Shown one piece after another: positions 32,331 to 40,675 of a stretch of DNA of 64,000 nucleotides (the first letter of the stretch is position 1; the number at the start of each line of letters is the position of its first letter). The DNA is taken from assembly GCA_003222195.1 (NCBI GenBank), contig QHVB01000029.1, positions 1 through 64,000 of the forward strand. The letters run 5' to 3'. Below the pieces are notes generated by a model. The model was given only the letters and a program-made list of their open reading frames with translations, made no database searches and was not told where the DNA came from. The position numbers and the translations under genes are program-made. The stretch is from Gemmatimonadota bacterium. Its GTDB lineage: Bacteria > Gemmatimonadota > Gemmatimonadetes > Gemmatimonadales > GWC2-71-9.

Positions 32331-32378
32331 CGATGTCGTTTGTCGGTGGACGTGGGAAGTGACGGAATATTAAGGCCC

Positions 32379-32407
32379 TTGCCGGTCCCAGCGCTTGGGC
32401 TTAGCTT
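32379..32407 (+). promoter_or_regulatory. Candidate promoter of the tetR-led operon
   Basis: TTGCCG (32379-32384), a 17-base spacer and TAGCTT (32402-32407) fit a weak sigma-70 promoter. The expected start, near 32414, falls in the palindromic operator, which would allow direct autorepression. The leader would be about 19 bases. Confidence 0.5.
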
Positions 32408-32411
32408 CAAA

Positions 32412-32429
32412 TTCGAACGATCGTTCGAA
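32412..32429. promoter_or_regulatory. Perfect 18-base palindrome, probable TetR operator
   Basis: TTCGAACGATCGTTCGAA is a perfect inverted repeat ending three bases before the tetR ATG. Palindromes of this size near the regulator start are typical operators for TetR-family repressors. Binding here would block the predicted promoter start site and possibly the divergent sigma gene. Confidence 0.8.
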
Positions 32430-32432
32430 ATT

Positions 32433-33002
32433 ATGCGACCATACGACGAGCGTTTAGACCACCTGCTCGCCCGTGCCGCCCGGGTCTTTGCGGACAAGGG
32501 CTACCACCCCACCACGATGCGGGACCTCTCCGCCGCGAGCGGGATGTCCCTGGCCGGGATGTACTACTACGTCCGCGGCAAGGAAGATCTCCTGGCGTTG
32601 ATCCAGGAGCGCTGCTTCACGCAGGTCTTGGAAGGCGCGCGGCAGGCGGTCGTGACGGCGAGCGACCCGCAGGAGCGGCTGCAGGCGTTCATCCGGCACC
32701 ACGTCGCGTTTTTCGCGCAACACATGGCCGAGATGAAGGTGTTGTCACATGAAGCGTCGCCGCGCAGTGTGAGCGCGATCAAGCGGCGCTATGTGGACCT
32801 GCTCGAGACGATTCTCAAAGACGCGGCTCCCGAGCAAAGCGCTGTCGACCGCAGTGCCGCGACCTATATCCTCTTTGGCATGATGAACTGGATCTACAAC
32901 TGGTACGACCCGGCCGGTCACATCGATCCCGCGCGACTGGCCGATCTCATGGCGAGCATCTTCCTCGGCGGCTTCGTCGAGACTCATCCGGAGGCGAAAT
33001 AA
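32433..33002 (+). CDS. TetR-family transcriptional regulator
   Basis: A 189-residue repressor. The N-terminal helix-turn-helix is about 10-55 (ARVFADKGYHPTTMRDLSA, SLAGMYYYVRGKEDLL). The C-terminal ligand domain is helical and of the type often found with acyl-CoA catabolism genes. ATG 32433 is chosen since the HTH then starts at the normal distance; a longer frame runs into the promoter. It is first in the plus-strand operon, 4 bases before the next gene. The ligand is probably an acyl- or aryl-CoA of the pathway (inference). Confidence 0.88.
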   Translation: MRPYDERLDHLLARAARVFADKGYHPTTMRDLSAASGMSLAGMYYYVRGKEDLLALIQERCFTQVLEGARQAVVTASDPQERLQAFIRHHVAFFAQHMAEMKVLSHEASPRSVSAIKRRYVDLLETILKDAAPEQSAVDRSAATYILFGMMNWIYNWYDPAGHIDPARLADLMASIFLGGFVETHPEAK

Positions 33003-33006
33003 TTCC

Positions 33007-33816
33007 ATGGCAACCATGACCGAACCGCAAGTCAAGATGCTGATTCAATACCGCACCGAGGATGGGCTCGCGATTATCGAGCTCGACGATCCCCCCGCGA
33101 ATACCTACACCTACGAAATGATGCACCAGCTCGACGAAGCGATCTTGCGGGCGCGCTTCGACGACAACGTCCACGTCATCGTGCTGCGCGGGCACGGCGA
33201 CAAGTTCTTCTCCGCCGGTGCCAACATCGGCATGCTGAACAAGGTGACGCCACGGTTCAAGTATTTCTTCTGTCTGCACGCGAATGAAACGCTGAACCGC
33301 CTGGAGCAAACACCCAAGCTGACGATCGCGGCGCTGAACGGGCACACGGTGGGCGGCGGCCTCGAGATCGCGATGGCGTGCGATCTGCGGATCGCCAAGG
33401 AGAACGCGGGCAAGATCGGCCTGCCGGAAGTGAACCTGGGCGTGCTCCCGGGCACGGGCGGCACCCAGCGACTCGCGCGCATCGTCGGCAAGTCTCTGGC
33501 GATCGAGCTGATGGTGAAGGGCGAGCTGTTCTCCTTCGATCGCGCCAAAGAAATTGGGCTCGTGAACGAGGTATTCGACGCGAAAGACTTCTGGGAGCAG
33601 GTCCTGCTCTATGCGAAGCAATTCTGCCCACCCCACAAGGCATCCAAGGCGGTCGGCCTGATCAAGCGCTCCGTCCAATCCGGCGCGGAGGTGCCGTTCG
33701 AGAGCGGCCTGGCCATCGAACGCGAGCTGCAGCAGCAGCTGTTCCAGAGCGATGACGCCAAAGAGGGCATCGCGGCGAACCAGGAGAAGCGGATGGCGGA
33801 GTTCAAGGGGAAGTGA
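33007..33816 (+). CDS. Enoyl-CoA hydratase/isomerase family protein
   Basis: A 269-residue crotonase-fold enzyme that probably hydrates an enoyl-CoA. The oxyanion-hole region is GDKFFSAGANIGML and NGHTVGGGLEIAMACD. Both catalytic glutamates of true hydratases appear to be present, in GGGLEIAM and GLPEVNLGVLPGTGG. The N-terminus carries the IIELDDPPANTY type seen in hydratases. It directly follows tetR and overlaps the aldehyde dehydrogenase gene (GTGA). Confidence 0.88.
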   Translation: MATMTEPQVKMLIQYRTEDGLAIIELDDPPANTYTYEMMHQLDEAILRARFDDNVHVIVLRGHGDKFFSAGANIGMLNKVTPRFKYFFCLHANETLNRLEQTPKLTIAALNGHTVGGGLEIAMACDLRIAKENAGKIGLPEVNLGVLPGTGGTQRLARIVGKSLAIELMVKGELFSFDRAKEIGLVNEVFDAKDFWEQVLLYAKQFCPPHKASKAVGLIKRSVQSGAEVPFESGLAIERELQQQLFQSDDAKEGIAANQEKRMAEFKGK

Positions 33817-35246
33817 AGACCGACCTCTTCATTAATAACGAGTGGCGGCCGGCGGCCAGCGGCAAGCGGTTCGCCGTCGAAAACCCGGCGACCGAGGAGA
33901 ACCTCGCTGATGTGGCGGCCGGTGACGCGGCGGATGTCGATAACGCGGTGCGTGCCGCGAAAGCCTGTTTCGAGTCAGCCGCCTGGCGCGATCTCTCCGC
34001 CCGCAAACGCGGTCGCCTGCTGTTCAAGGCGGCCGATTTGCTCGAAGCCCGGCTCGACGAGGTCGCCCGGCTCGAGACGGCGCAGAACGGCAAGACGCTG
34101 TTCGAATCGAAGATCGAAATCGGGATGGCGATCAACACGCTGCGCTACTACGCAGGGTGGGCGGATAAAATCGCCGGCGACACGCTGCCGGTCGAAGGGC
34201 CGTTTTTCACCTACACGCTGCGCGAGCCGATTGGGGTGGTCGGTGCGATCGTGCCGTGGAACTTCCCGCTCAACATCGCGAGCTGGAAGTTCGCGCCCGC
34301 GCTGGCGGCCGGCTGTACCGTCGTCCTCAAGCCCGCGTCCGAAACGCCCCTCACTGCCCTGCTCTTTGCCGAGATTGCACTCGAAGCGGGTTTGCCACCG
34401 GGCGCGTTCAACGTGGTGACGGGTGGGGGCTCGACGGCTGGCGCGGCCCTCGTACGCCATCCCGACGTCGACAAGATCTCCTTCACGGGGTCGACGGAAG
34501 TCGGGCGGCAGATCATGAAAATGGCCGCCGAGACGAACAAGCGCGTCACGCTCGAGCTCGGCGGCAAGAGTCCGAACATCATCTTCGCCGACGCCGACCT
34601 AAAGGCCGCGGTCCGCGGTGCGCAGACCGGCATCTTCTACGGCAAAGGCGAAGTGTGCGCCGCCGGCTCGCGCCTTCTGGTCGAGAACTCGGTGCACGCG
34701 CACGTGATCGAGCAGCTCGCCGAGGGGGCGAAGAAGATGACTCCCGGCGATCCGCTCGATAAGAACACGCGGCTGGGCGCGCTGGTCTCGAAGAAGCAGC
34801 AGGAGACGGTGCTCTCCTACATCAAGAAGGGCGTGGATGAAGGAGCGCAGCTCGTCGCCGGCGGCAAGGCCGCCAAGCCCAACGGGAAAGGTTACTACGT
34901 CGAAGCCACGGTCTTCGATCACGTGCAGCCAGAGATGACGATTGCGCGCGAAGAGATCTTCGGTCCCGTGCTCGCGGTGCTGACGTTCGACGATTTTGAG
35001 CAGGGCGTGAAGCTCGCCAACCAGACCATCTACGGCCTCGCGGCCGGTATTTGGACGAAAGACATCCAGAAGGCGCACCGCGCCGCGAAGGCGATTCGCG
35101 CTGGGACGGTCTGGATCAACTCATACAACTTCTACGACTCGGGCGCTCCATTCGGCGGCTTCAAGGCTTCCGGCTTTGGACGGGATCTGGGTCGCGAAGC
35201 GTTGGATGGATACTTGGAAACGAAGACTGTGTGGGTCGCCCTGTGA
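33813..35246 (+). CDS. NAD(P)-dependent aldehyde dehydrogenase
   Basis: A 477-residue ALDH-superfamily enzyme oxidising an aldehyde to an acid. Active-site residues are N150 (VPWNFP), K173 (LKPASETP), E248 (LELGGKSPN) and the nucleophile C282 (GEVCAAGSR). The C-terminal PFGGFKASGFGRDLG is typical. In a ring-epoxidation pathway an ALDH would oxidise the semialdehyde formed on ring cleavage (as BoxD or the PaaZ ALDH half does), but sequence does not prove the substrate. GTG start; both ends overlap neighbours by four bases. Confidence 0.92.
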   Translation: MKTDLFINNEWRPAASGKRFAVENPATEENLADVAAGDAADVDNAVRAAKACFESAAWRDLSARKRGRLLFKAADLLEARLDEVARLETAQNGKTLFESKIEIGMAINTLRYYAGWADKIAGDTLPVEGPFFTYTLREPIGVVGAIVPWNFPLNIASWKFAPALAAGCTVVLKPASETPLTALLFAEIALEAGLPPGAFNVVTGGGSTAGAALVRHPDVDKISFTGSTEVGRQIMKMAAETNKRVTLELGGKSPNIIFADADLKAAVRGAQTGIFYGKGEVCAAGSRLLVENSVHAHVIEQLAEGAKKMTPGDPLDKNTRLGALVSKKQQETVLSYIKKGVDEGAQLVAGGKAAKPNGKGYYVEATVFDHVQPEMTIAREEIFGPVLAVLTFDDFEQGVKLANQTIYGLAAGIWTKDIQKAHRAAKAIRAGTVWINSYNFYDSGAPFGGFKASGFGRDLGREALDGYLETKTVWVAL

Positions 35247-36409
35247 GGGAAGCCTTTGTTGTTGAGGCTCTCAGGACTCCTGTTGGGAAGCATGGTGGCT
35301 CGTTGGCCGGCGTGCGGGCGGATGATTTGGCGGCAGTGCCTATCAAAGCAGTGGTGGAACACTCCGGCGTCGATCCCGCAACGATCGACGACGTCATCCT
35401 CGGCTGCGCGAACCAGGCCGGCGAGGACAATCGCAACGTCGCCCGCATGGCGCTGCTCCTTGCGGGACTGCCGGTCGAAGTGCCCGGACAGACCGTGAAC
35501 CGGCTGTGCGGCTCCGGGTTGCAGGCGGTCGCGAGCGCGGCCCAGGCGATCAAGGCGGGCGAGGGGAACACGTTCATCGCGGGCGGCGTCGAGAGCATGA
35601 CGCGCGCCCCGTACGTGATACTCAAGCAGGGCGAGCCATGGAGCCGGAAGACGCCGGAGGTCGCCGATACGACCGTGGGCTGGCGTTTCGTGAATCCGCG
35701 CATGAAGAAGGAATGGACGATCTCGCTCGGCGAAACGGCCGAGGTGGTGGCGGAGCGCTACAAGATCAGCCGAGCCGAGCAGGATGCGTTCGCCGTAGAG
35801 AGCCAGCGACGGGCAGAGAAGGCGCTCAAGGAATGCGTGTTCACCAACGAGCTCGTACCTGTCACACTGCCGGATGGGTCAACGTTTGCGAAGGACGAGT
35901 ATCCGCGCGCAGGAACCACACTCGAGTCCGTGGCGAAATTGAAACCCGCCTTCAAGAAAGATGGAACTGTCACCGCTGCGACCTCCAGCGGAATCAATGA
36001 CGGCGCCGCCGCGCTGCTCGTGTCTGCGAAAGCGAGTAAACCGCTCGCAAGAATCGTTGCGACCGCCGTCGCGGGAGTCGATCCCGGCTGCATGGGACTC
36101 GGGCCGATTCCGGCGACTAAGCAGGTTCTAAAGCGAGCCGGTCTCACGATCGATCAGATCGATCTCGTGGAGCTCAACGAGGCTTTTGCCGCGCAGGCGA
36201 TCGCCTGCATCCGCGAGCTCCAGCTCGATCCCGAAAGGGTCAACATCTACGGTGGCGGTATCGCGCTGGGTCATCCACTTGGATGCACCGGAGCCAAGCT
36301 GTTGACCACGCTGCTTCACGCCTTACCGCGCCGTAACGCGCAGTTCGGTTTGGTCACCATGTGCATCGGCGTCGGTCAGGGGATCGCCATGGTCGTGGAG
36401 CGCGTCTGA
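35243..36409 (+). CDS. Acetyl-CoA acyltransferase (thiolase)
   Basis: A degradative thiolase of 388 residues that cleaves 3-oxoacyl-CoA to acetyl-CoA. The nucleophile is C89 (NRLCGSG). GGGIALGHPLGCTGA supplies the catalytic His, and CIGVGQG near the C-terminus the second Cys. NEAFAAQ is present. GTG 35243 overlaps the ALDH stop (GTGA); longer readings cover the ALDH out of frame. It resembles the PaaJ/PcaF/FadA group; the chain specificity is not decidable. Confidence 0.92.
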   Translation: MREAFVVEALRTPVGKHGGSLAGVRADDLAAVPIKAVVEHSGVDPATIDDVILGCANQAGEDNRNVARMALLLAGLPVEVPGQTVNRLCGSGLQAVASAAQAIKAGEGNTFIAGGVESMTRAPYVILKQGEPWSRKTPEVADTTVGWRFVNPRMKKEWTISLGETAEVVAERYKISRAEQDAFAVESQRRAEKALKECVFTNELVPVTLPDGSTFAKDEYPRAGTTLESVAKLKPAFKKDGTVTAATSSGINDGAAALLVSAKASKPLARIVATAVAGVDPGCMGLGPIPATKQVLKRAGLTIDQIDLVELNEAFAAQAIACIRELQLDPERVNIYGGGIALGHPLGCTGAKLLTTLLHALPRRNAQFGLVTMCIGVGQGIAMVVERV

Positions 36410-37146
36410 TGGCGGCGTACGAGCGGGTCCTCGTCGAAATCATCGATCACGTCGCGACGGCGACGCTCAACCGGCCGGACAAGCTCAACGCGTTCGATCC
36501 CGACATGTGCGAGGATCTGCTCGAGGCCCTGCGCATGCTGGCCGCCGCCGACGCGGTGCGCGTCATCGTCATGACGGGCGCCGGGCGCGCCTTCTGCGCC
36601 GGCGCCGATCTCGGCGTCCTCGGCAGCCAGGGCGAACAGCTCGTCCGCGCGGGCAAAGACATCGCGCTCACGATTCGCAATGCGCCGAAGCCGGTGCTTG
36701 CCGCCGTCAACGGCCCGGCGGCCGGCGGCGGAGCAAACCTGGCGCTCGCGTGCGACTACCGTCTGGCCTCGGATCAGGCGTCCATCGGACAGGTCTTTCA
36801 CAAGCTGGGATTGGGGCCGGACTGGGGCGGGAGCTACTTCCTGCCCCGCCTGACCAGCATCTCGAAGGCGCTGGAGCTGGTGTGGAGCGCGCGCATGGTG
36901 CCGGCCGCGGAAGCGGCGGAGCTGGGCTTGTTCGATCGCGTCGTGCCGCAGGCGTCGCTCGCTGCGGAGACAAAAGCCTTGGCGGAGCGGTGGGCCGGCA
37001 TGGCGCCGCTCGCGGTCCGCAAGACGAAAGCGGCGCTGTACCGCTCGCTGCACAGCACGCTCGAAGAGATGCTGGACGTCGAAATCGCTGATCAGGAAGT
37101 GCTGTTTGCCACTCCCGAAGCACGCCAACTCATAAGGAATCGCTGA
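36409..37146 (+). CDS. PaaG-like enoyl-CoA hydratase/isomerase
   Basis: A 245-residue crotonase-fold enzyme. It lacks the first hydratase glutamate (GGGANLALACDYRLA) and carries an aspartate in HKLGLGPDWGGSYFLPRL. This is the PaaG pattern: PaaG isomerises ring-1,2-epoxyphenylacetyl-CoA to an oxepin and uses Asp. The next gene encodes a PaaA/BoxB-like epoxidase, which supports the same role. The ATG shares one base with the thiolase stop. A delta3-delta2-enoyl-CoA isomerase function is the main alternative. Confidence 0.82.
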   Translation: MAAYERVLVEIIDHVATATLNRPDKLNAFDPDMCEDLLEALRMLAAADAVRVIVMTGAGRAFCAGADLGVLGSQGEQLVRAGKDIALTIRNAPKPVLAAVNGPAAGGGANLALACDYRLASDQASIGQVFHKLGLGPDWGGSYFLPRLTSISKALELVWSARMVPAAEAAELGLFDRVVPQASLAAETKALAERWAGMAPLAVRKTKAALYRSLHSTLEEMLDVEIADQEVLFATPEARQLIRNR

Positions 37147-38280
37147 ATGGTCCGCAAACTCCACAACTTCGACGACTGGATCGACTACTTCAAGTACTGG
37201 CAGGACTCGATCGGCCTGCCGCAGGGCGATCTTCGCAAGTACGGGTTCGAGGCAAAGTTTGGGGACCCCGAAGTCCCGCACATCGAGTTCGGCCACTACA
37301 AAGGGCAGCGCAAATGGCCGACCGTGATGCACATCCCCGACCAGCGCATCCGCGACGCGCTGCTCAACCTCATCGTCTATCAGGGTGACACCGAGTTCGC
37401 GTCGGTCGAACAACAGCGCAATCTCCTGCACCATGCGCCGTCAGACTACGACCTGCTGTCCCTGCAGCGCGTGATGACCGAAGAGATGCGGCACGGCTGG
37501 CAGATGTCCTACCTGCTTTGCTCGCACTTCGGCGACGAGGGCAAGCGCGAAGCCGCCAAATTGCTCGAACGTCGCGCCGACGAAGGCGAACGGCTGCTCG
37601 GCTCGTTCAACGAGATCGTCGACAACTGGCTCGACTTCTTCACGTACACGCAGTTCATCGACCGCGACGGCAAGTTCCAGCTGAAAATGCTCTCCGTCTC
37701 CGCGTTCGATCCGCTGTCTCGCTCGATGGGCCCGATGCTCAAGGAGGAGTCGTACCACCTGGGCACCGGCAACAACGGGCTGCTCCGCATCGTGAAGGCC
37801 GGGAAGATGCCACCCGAGGTCATCCAGCGCTTCTTCTATAAGTGGATCCCCACGGCGTTCGATCTGTTCGGCACCGACAACTCCTCGTCGGCGCATTGGG
37901 CCTATGTCTGGGGATTGAAGGGACGGTATGACGAGCGGGAGAGTCCCACGAACGGCGCCGCGGAGCCCGACAAGAGCAAGTTGAACGAGATGGCGCGCAA
38001 TCTGTACCGCCAGGAGATCGTAAAGCTCGTCGAGCGGCTCAACATGTTCATCCCGGAGCGCGAGCGGCAGCTCAAGGTCCCCGACCTCAAGTTCAACCGG
38101 CGAATCGGGATGTACGCGCACCAGAAGTTCACAGTGGACGGGCAACCCCTCGATGCCGCGAAGTACCCTGCGTATCTGGAATCGGTGCTGCCGCGCCCCG
38201 AGGACATCGCCATCGTGCACGACATCGAGAAAGAGCCGGACTGGATCGAGCCCAAGAAAGCCGACAGCCTGCAGCAGTGA
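37147..38280 (+). CDS. PaaA/BoxB-like diiron ring epoxidase
   Basis: A 377-residue ferritin-like protein. Diiron ligands are visible as E113-x2-H116 (TEEMRHG) and E201-x2-H204 (KEESYHLG), plus upstream acidic residues E83/E88. TAFDLFGTDNSSSAHWAYVW and GLKGRYDE (quoted in parts) resemble PaaA and BoxB, the catalytic subunits that epoxidise phenylacetyl-CoA or benzoyl-CoA. It is longer than PaaA (about 310) and shorter than BoxB (about 470). No PaaB, C, D or E and no BoxA is present, so the electron donor is unknown. A ring-epoxidase role is inferred. Confidence 0.72.
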   Translation: MVRKLHNFDDWIDYFKYWQDSIGLPQGDLRKYGFEAKFGDPEVPHIEFGHYKGQRKWPTVMHIPDQRIRDALLNLIVYQGDTEFASVEQQRNLLHHAPSDYDLLSLQRVMTEEMRHGWQMSYLLCSHFGDEGKREAAKLLERRADEGERLLGSFNEIVDNWLDFFTYTQFIDRDGKFQLKMLSVSAFDPLSRSMGPMLKEESYHLGTGNNGLLRIVKAGKMPPEVIQRFFYKWIPTAFDLFGTDNSSSAHWAYVWGLKGRYDERESPTNGAAEPDKSKLNEMARNLYRQEIVKLVERLNMFIPERERQLKVPDLKFNRRIGMYAHQKFTVDGQPLDAAKYPAYLESVLPRPEDIAIVHDIEKEPDWIEPKKADSLQQ

Positions 38281-38963
38281 AGCCCTTGGTGATCGCCCAC
38301 CGGGGCGCCTCCAGTGTCGAACTGGAGAATTCTCTGGCCGCGTTTCGTGCTGCCGCCGGGCTGGGAGCCGACGGCGTCGAGCTCGACGTCCACTCCACCC
38401 TCGACGGCGAGATCGTCGTCCACCACGACCCATCCGTGCTGGGGCTGCCCATTGCCCAGGCGCGGGCGCGCGATCTTGCCGGCGTGCCGCTTGCCAACGG
38501 CGAGCCCATCCCCACGCTCGCCCAGGCGCTGGACGTGCTGGGCACCCTCAGAGTGTTCGTCGAAGTGAAGGGGCTCGATTCCCGGTGGGACGATCGCCTG
38601 CTGGCAACGCTCGATCGCGGCCCGAACCCGGCCGGGTACGCGGTACACAGCTTCCTCCAGCCCGTCATCCGGCGACTGGGTCAGAAGCGGCCGACCCTGC
38701 AGCGGGGAATTCTTTCGGAAGTCCGGTCGCCGTCCGCGAAACAGCTCCTCGAGGACGCCGGGGCTCAGACACTCTGGCCAGAGCAATCGACGATCGATGA
38801 ACGGCTGCTGCAGGCGGTACACGGCCTGGGCGCGACGCTCATCGCGTGGACCGTGGACAATCCGAGTGACATGGAGCGTTTCGTGCGCTGGGGCGTGGAC
38901 GGCATCTGCACCAACCATCCCGAGCGCGCGCGTCGCGTCGTGGACGCTGCGCGAGCGGCATGA
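38277..38963 (+). CDS. Glycerophosphodiester phosphodiesterase-family protein
   Basis: A 228-residue TIM-barrel enzyme of the GDPD family, which hydrolyses glycerophosphodiesters to glycerol 3-phosphate and an alcohol. Landmarks are IAHRGASSVELENSLAAF (HR plus ENS), GVELDVHSTLDGEIVVHHD (ExD and HD; in parts), and FVEVKG, with WTVDNP near the end. No signal peptide is seen, so it acts in the cytoplasm. It overlaps neighbours on both sides (GTGA and ATGA) within an acyl-CoA operon, an unexpected location. Confidence 0.9.
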   Translation: MKPLVIAHRGASSVELENSLAAFRAAAGLGADGVELDVHSTLDGEIVVHHDPSVLGLPIAQARARDLAGVPLANGEPIPTLAQALDVLGTLRVFVEVKGLDSRWDDRLLATLDRGPNPAGYAVHSFLQPVIRRLGQKRPTLQRGILSEVRSPSAKQLLEDAGAQTLWPEQSTIDERLLQAVHGLGATLIAWTVDNPSDMERFVRWGVDGICTNHPERARRVVDAARAA

Positions 38964-39817
38964 CGGCGACGCGCGTCGCGGTCATCGGTGCGGGGACGAT
39001 GGGGCATGGCATTGCCTACGTCGCGGCCCTGGCGGGATGCGAAGTGCGGCTCACCGATTCGGGGCCGAATGCACTGGGGCGTGCGATCGTCCAGATCACC
39101 AGCTTGCTCGAAGGTGGTCTCAAGCGCGGGAAGCTCACCGAGTCGGACCGAGCGGCGGTCGTGAACCGCCTGCACGCCGAGCCCGACCTCCGCGGGGCGA
39201 TTGCCGATGCCGACGTCATCATCGAGGCGGTCGTCGAAGACCTGGCACTCAAGCAGCGCCTGTTTGCGGACGTCGAGCGGACGGCGCCGCGGAGTGCGTT
39301 GCTTGCGTCGAACACGTCGTCGCTCTCTATCGGCCAAATCGCCGCGGGGCTGACCGAGCCAGGACGTCTGGTCGGCATGCACTTCTTCAATCCCGTGGTG
39401 GTGATGAAGCTCGTCGAGGTGATCACCCACGGGGGGGAGAGCGGCCCGGCCGCCGAGCGCGCTGTCGAGTTCGCCCGCCGCCTCGGCAAGGAGCCGATTG
39501 TCGTCCGCGATTCGCCCGGCTTTGCATCGAGCCGCCTCGGCGTCGTACTCGGGCTGGAGGCGATGCGCATGCTCGAGCAGGACGTGGCGAGCGCGGAGGA
39601 CATCGACAAGGCAATGGAGCTCGGCTACAACCATCCGATGGGGCCGCTGAAGCTGACCGATCTGGTCGGCCTCGATGTGCGCCTCGCGATCGCGGAATAC
39701 CTGCATGCGACGCTGGGCAAGCCGCAGTACGAGCCGCCGAAAATTCTCAGGGAGAAAGTGAAGAAGGGAGAGCTGGGCAAGAAGTCGGGAAAGGGGTTCT
39801 ACACCTGGAGCGATTGA
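38960..39817 (+). CDS. 3-hydroxyacyl-CoA dehydrogenase
   Basis: A 285-residue enzyme that oxidises a 3-hydroxyacyl-CoA with NAD+, of the PaaH/Hbd type. The NAD loop is VIGAGTMGHGIA (8-19). The active-site blocks SNTSSLSI, GMHFFNPVVVMKLVEV and GYNHPMGPLKLTDLVGLD (substrate domain) are clear. It would act between the hydratase and the thiolase of the same operon. Confidence 0.95.
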   Translation: MTATRVAVIGAGTMGHGIAYVAALAGCEVRLTDSGPNALGRAIVQITSLLEGGLKRGKLTESDRAAVVNRLHAEPDLRGAIADADVIIEAVVEDLALKQRLFADVERTAPRSALLASNTSSLSIGQIAAGLTEPGRLVGMHFFNPVVVMKLVEVITHGGESGPAAERAVEFARRLGKEPIVVRDSPGFASSRLGVVLGLEAMRMLEQDVASAEDIDKAMELGYNHPMGPLKLTDLVGLDVRLAIAEYLHATLGKPQYEPPKILREKVKKGELGKKSGKGFYTWSD

Positions 39818-40671
39818 GCCGCATCACCGACGTTCACATTCACATCCAGCCGTGGCGCGACCTCAAGCCTCAAGTTCAGGAGGCGATGCGCAAGGGGAAG
39901 GAAGACCACTGGAACTTCCTGATCTCCGTCATGGACGATCCGCGGGCCTTGCTCGAGGTGATGGATCGTTCGGGCGTGTGGCGCGTCGGCCTCGTGAACT
40001 ATCCCAGCCCCGACATCATGGGCTTCGACGATTCGACGAACACGTTCGCGGCGAAATATGCGCGCGCCAATCCGGAGCGCCTGATCCCTTACGGCGGCGT
40101 GCACGCGCGCTTCACCCGGGATCCCGCCGGCGATGTCGATCGCTTGATCGATCAAGGCATCCGGCTGATCAAGATCCATCCGCCGCATCAGGCGTTCCCC
40201 GCCAACGCCTACACCGATGGGCTCACGGCGCTCGGCACGATTTACCGGCGCTGCGAGGAGCGCGGCCTGCCGGTCATGATTCACACCGGCACCTCGATCT
40301 TCCCCGGGGCCCGATCGAAGTACGGCAATCCGATGGAGCTCGACGACGTCGCCATCGATTTTCCTGATCTGCAGCTCGTGATGGCGCACGGCGGACGGCC
40401 GCTGTACATGGAGGAAGCGTTTTTCATCCTGCGACGTCATGGGAGAGTCAGGCTCGATGTCTCGGGCATTCCGCCCTCCAAGCTGCTGGAGTACTTTCCC
40501 CGCCTGCCGGAGATCGCGGACCGCGTCCTCTGGGGCACCGACTGGCCCAGCCCGGGCGTCAAAGATCTGCGGCAAAACATCGATCAATTCCTGGCCTTGC
40601 CGCTGACGATAGAGCAGCAACAGGCGATCCTCGAAACCAACGCGCTCGCGCTTTTCCCCGTGGAGTCCTGA
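39814..40671 (+). CDS. Amidohydrolase-2 family metal-dependent hydrolase
   Basis: A 285-residue TIM-barrel enzyme of the ACMSD-like amidohydrolase group. Metal ligands fit the family: HxH in DVHIHI near the N-terminus, His in VMIHTGTS and VMAHGG, and Asp in LWGTDWPSPG. Such enzymes hydrolyse lactones or decarboxylate ring-derived acids. The TTG start overlaps the previous stop (TTGA). In this operon it might open or trim a ring-derived intermediate (inference). Confidence 0.82.
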   Translation: MSRITDVHIHIQPWRDLKPQVQEAMRKGKEDHWNFLISVMDDPRALLEVMDRSGVWRVGLVNYPSPDIMGFDDSTNTFAAKYARANPERLIPYGGVHARFTRDPAGDVDRLIDQGIRLIKIHPPHQAFPANAYTDGLTALGTIYRRCEERGLPVMIHTGTSIFPGARSKYGNPMELDDVAIDFPDLQLVMAHGGRPLYMEEAFFILRRHGRVRLDVSGIPPSKLLEYFPRLPEIADRVLWGTDWPSPGVKDLRQNIDQFLALPLTIEQQQAILETNALALFPVES

Positions 40672-40675
40672 ACCC

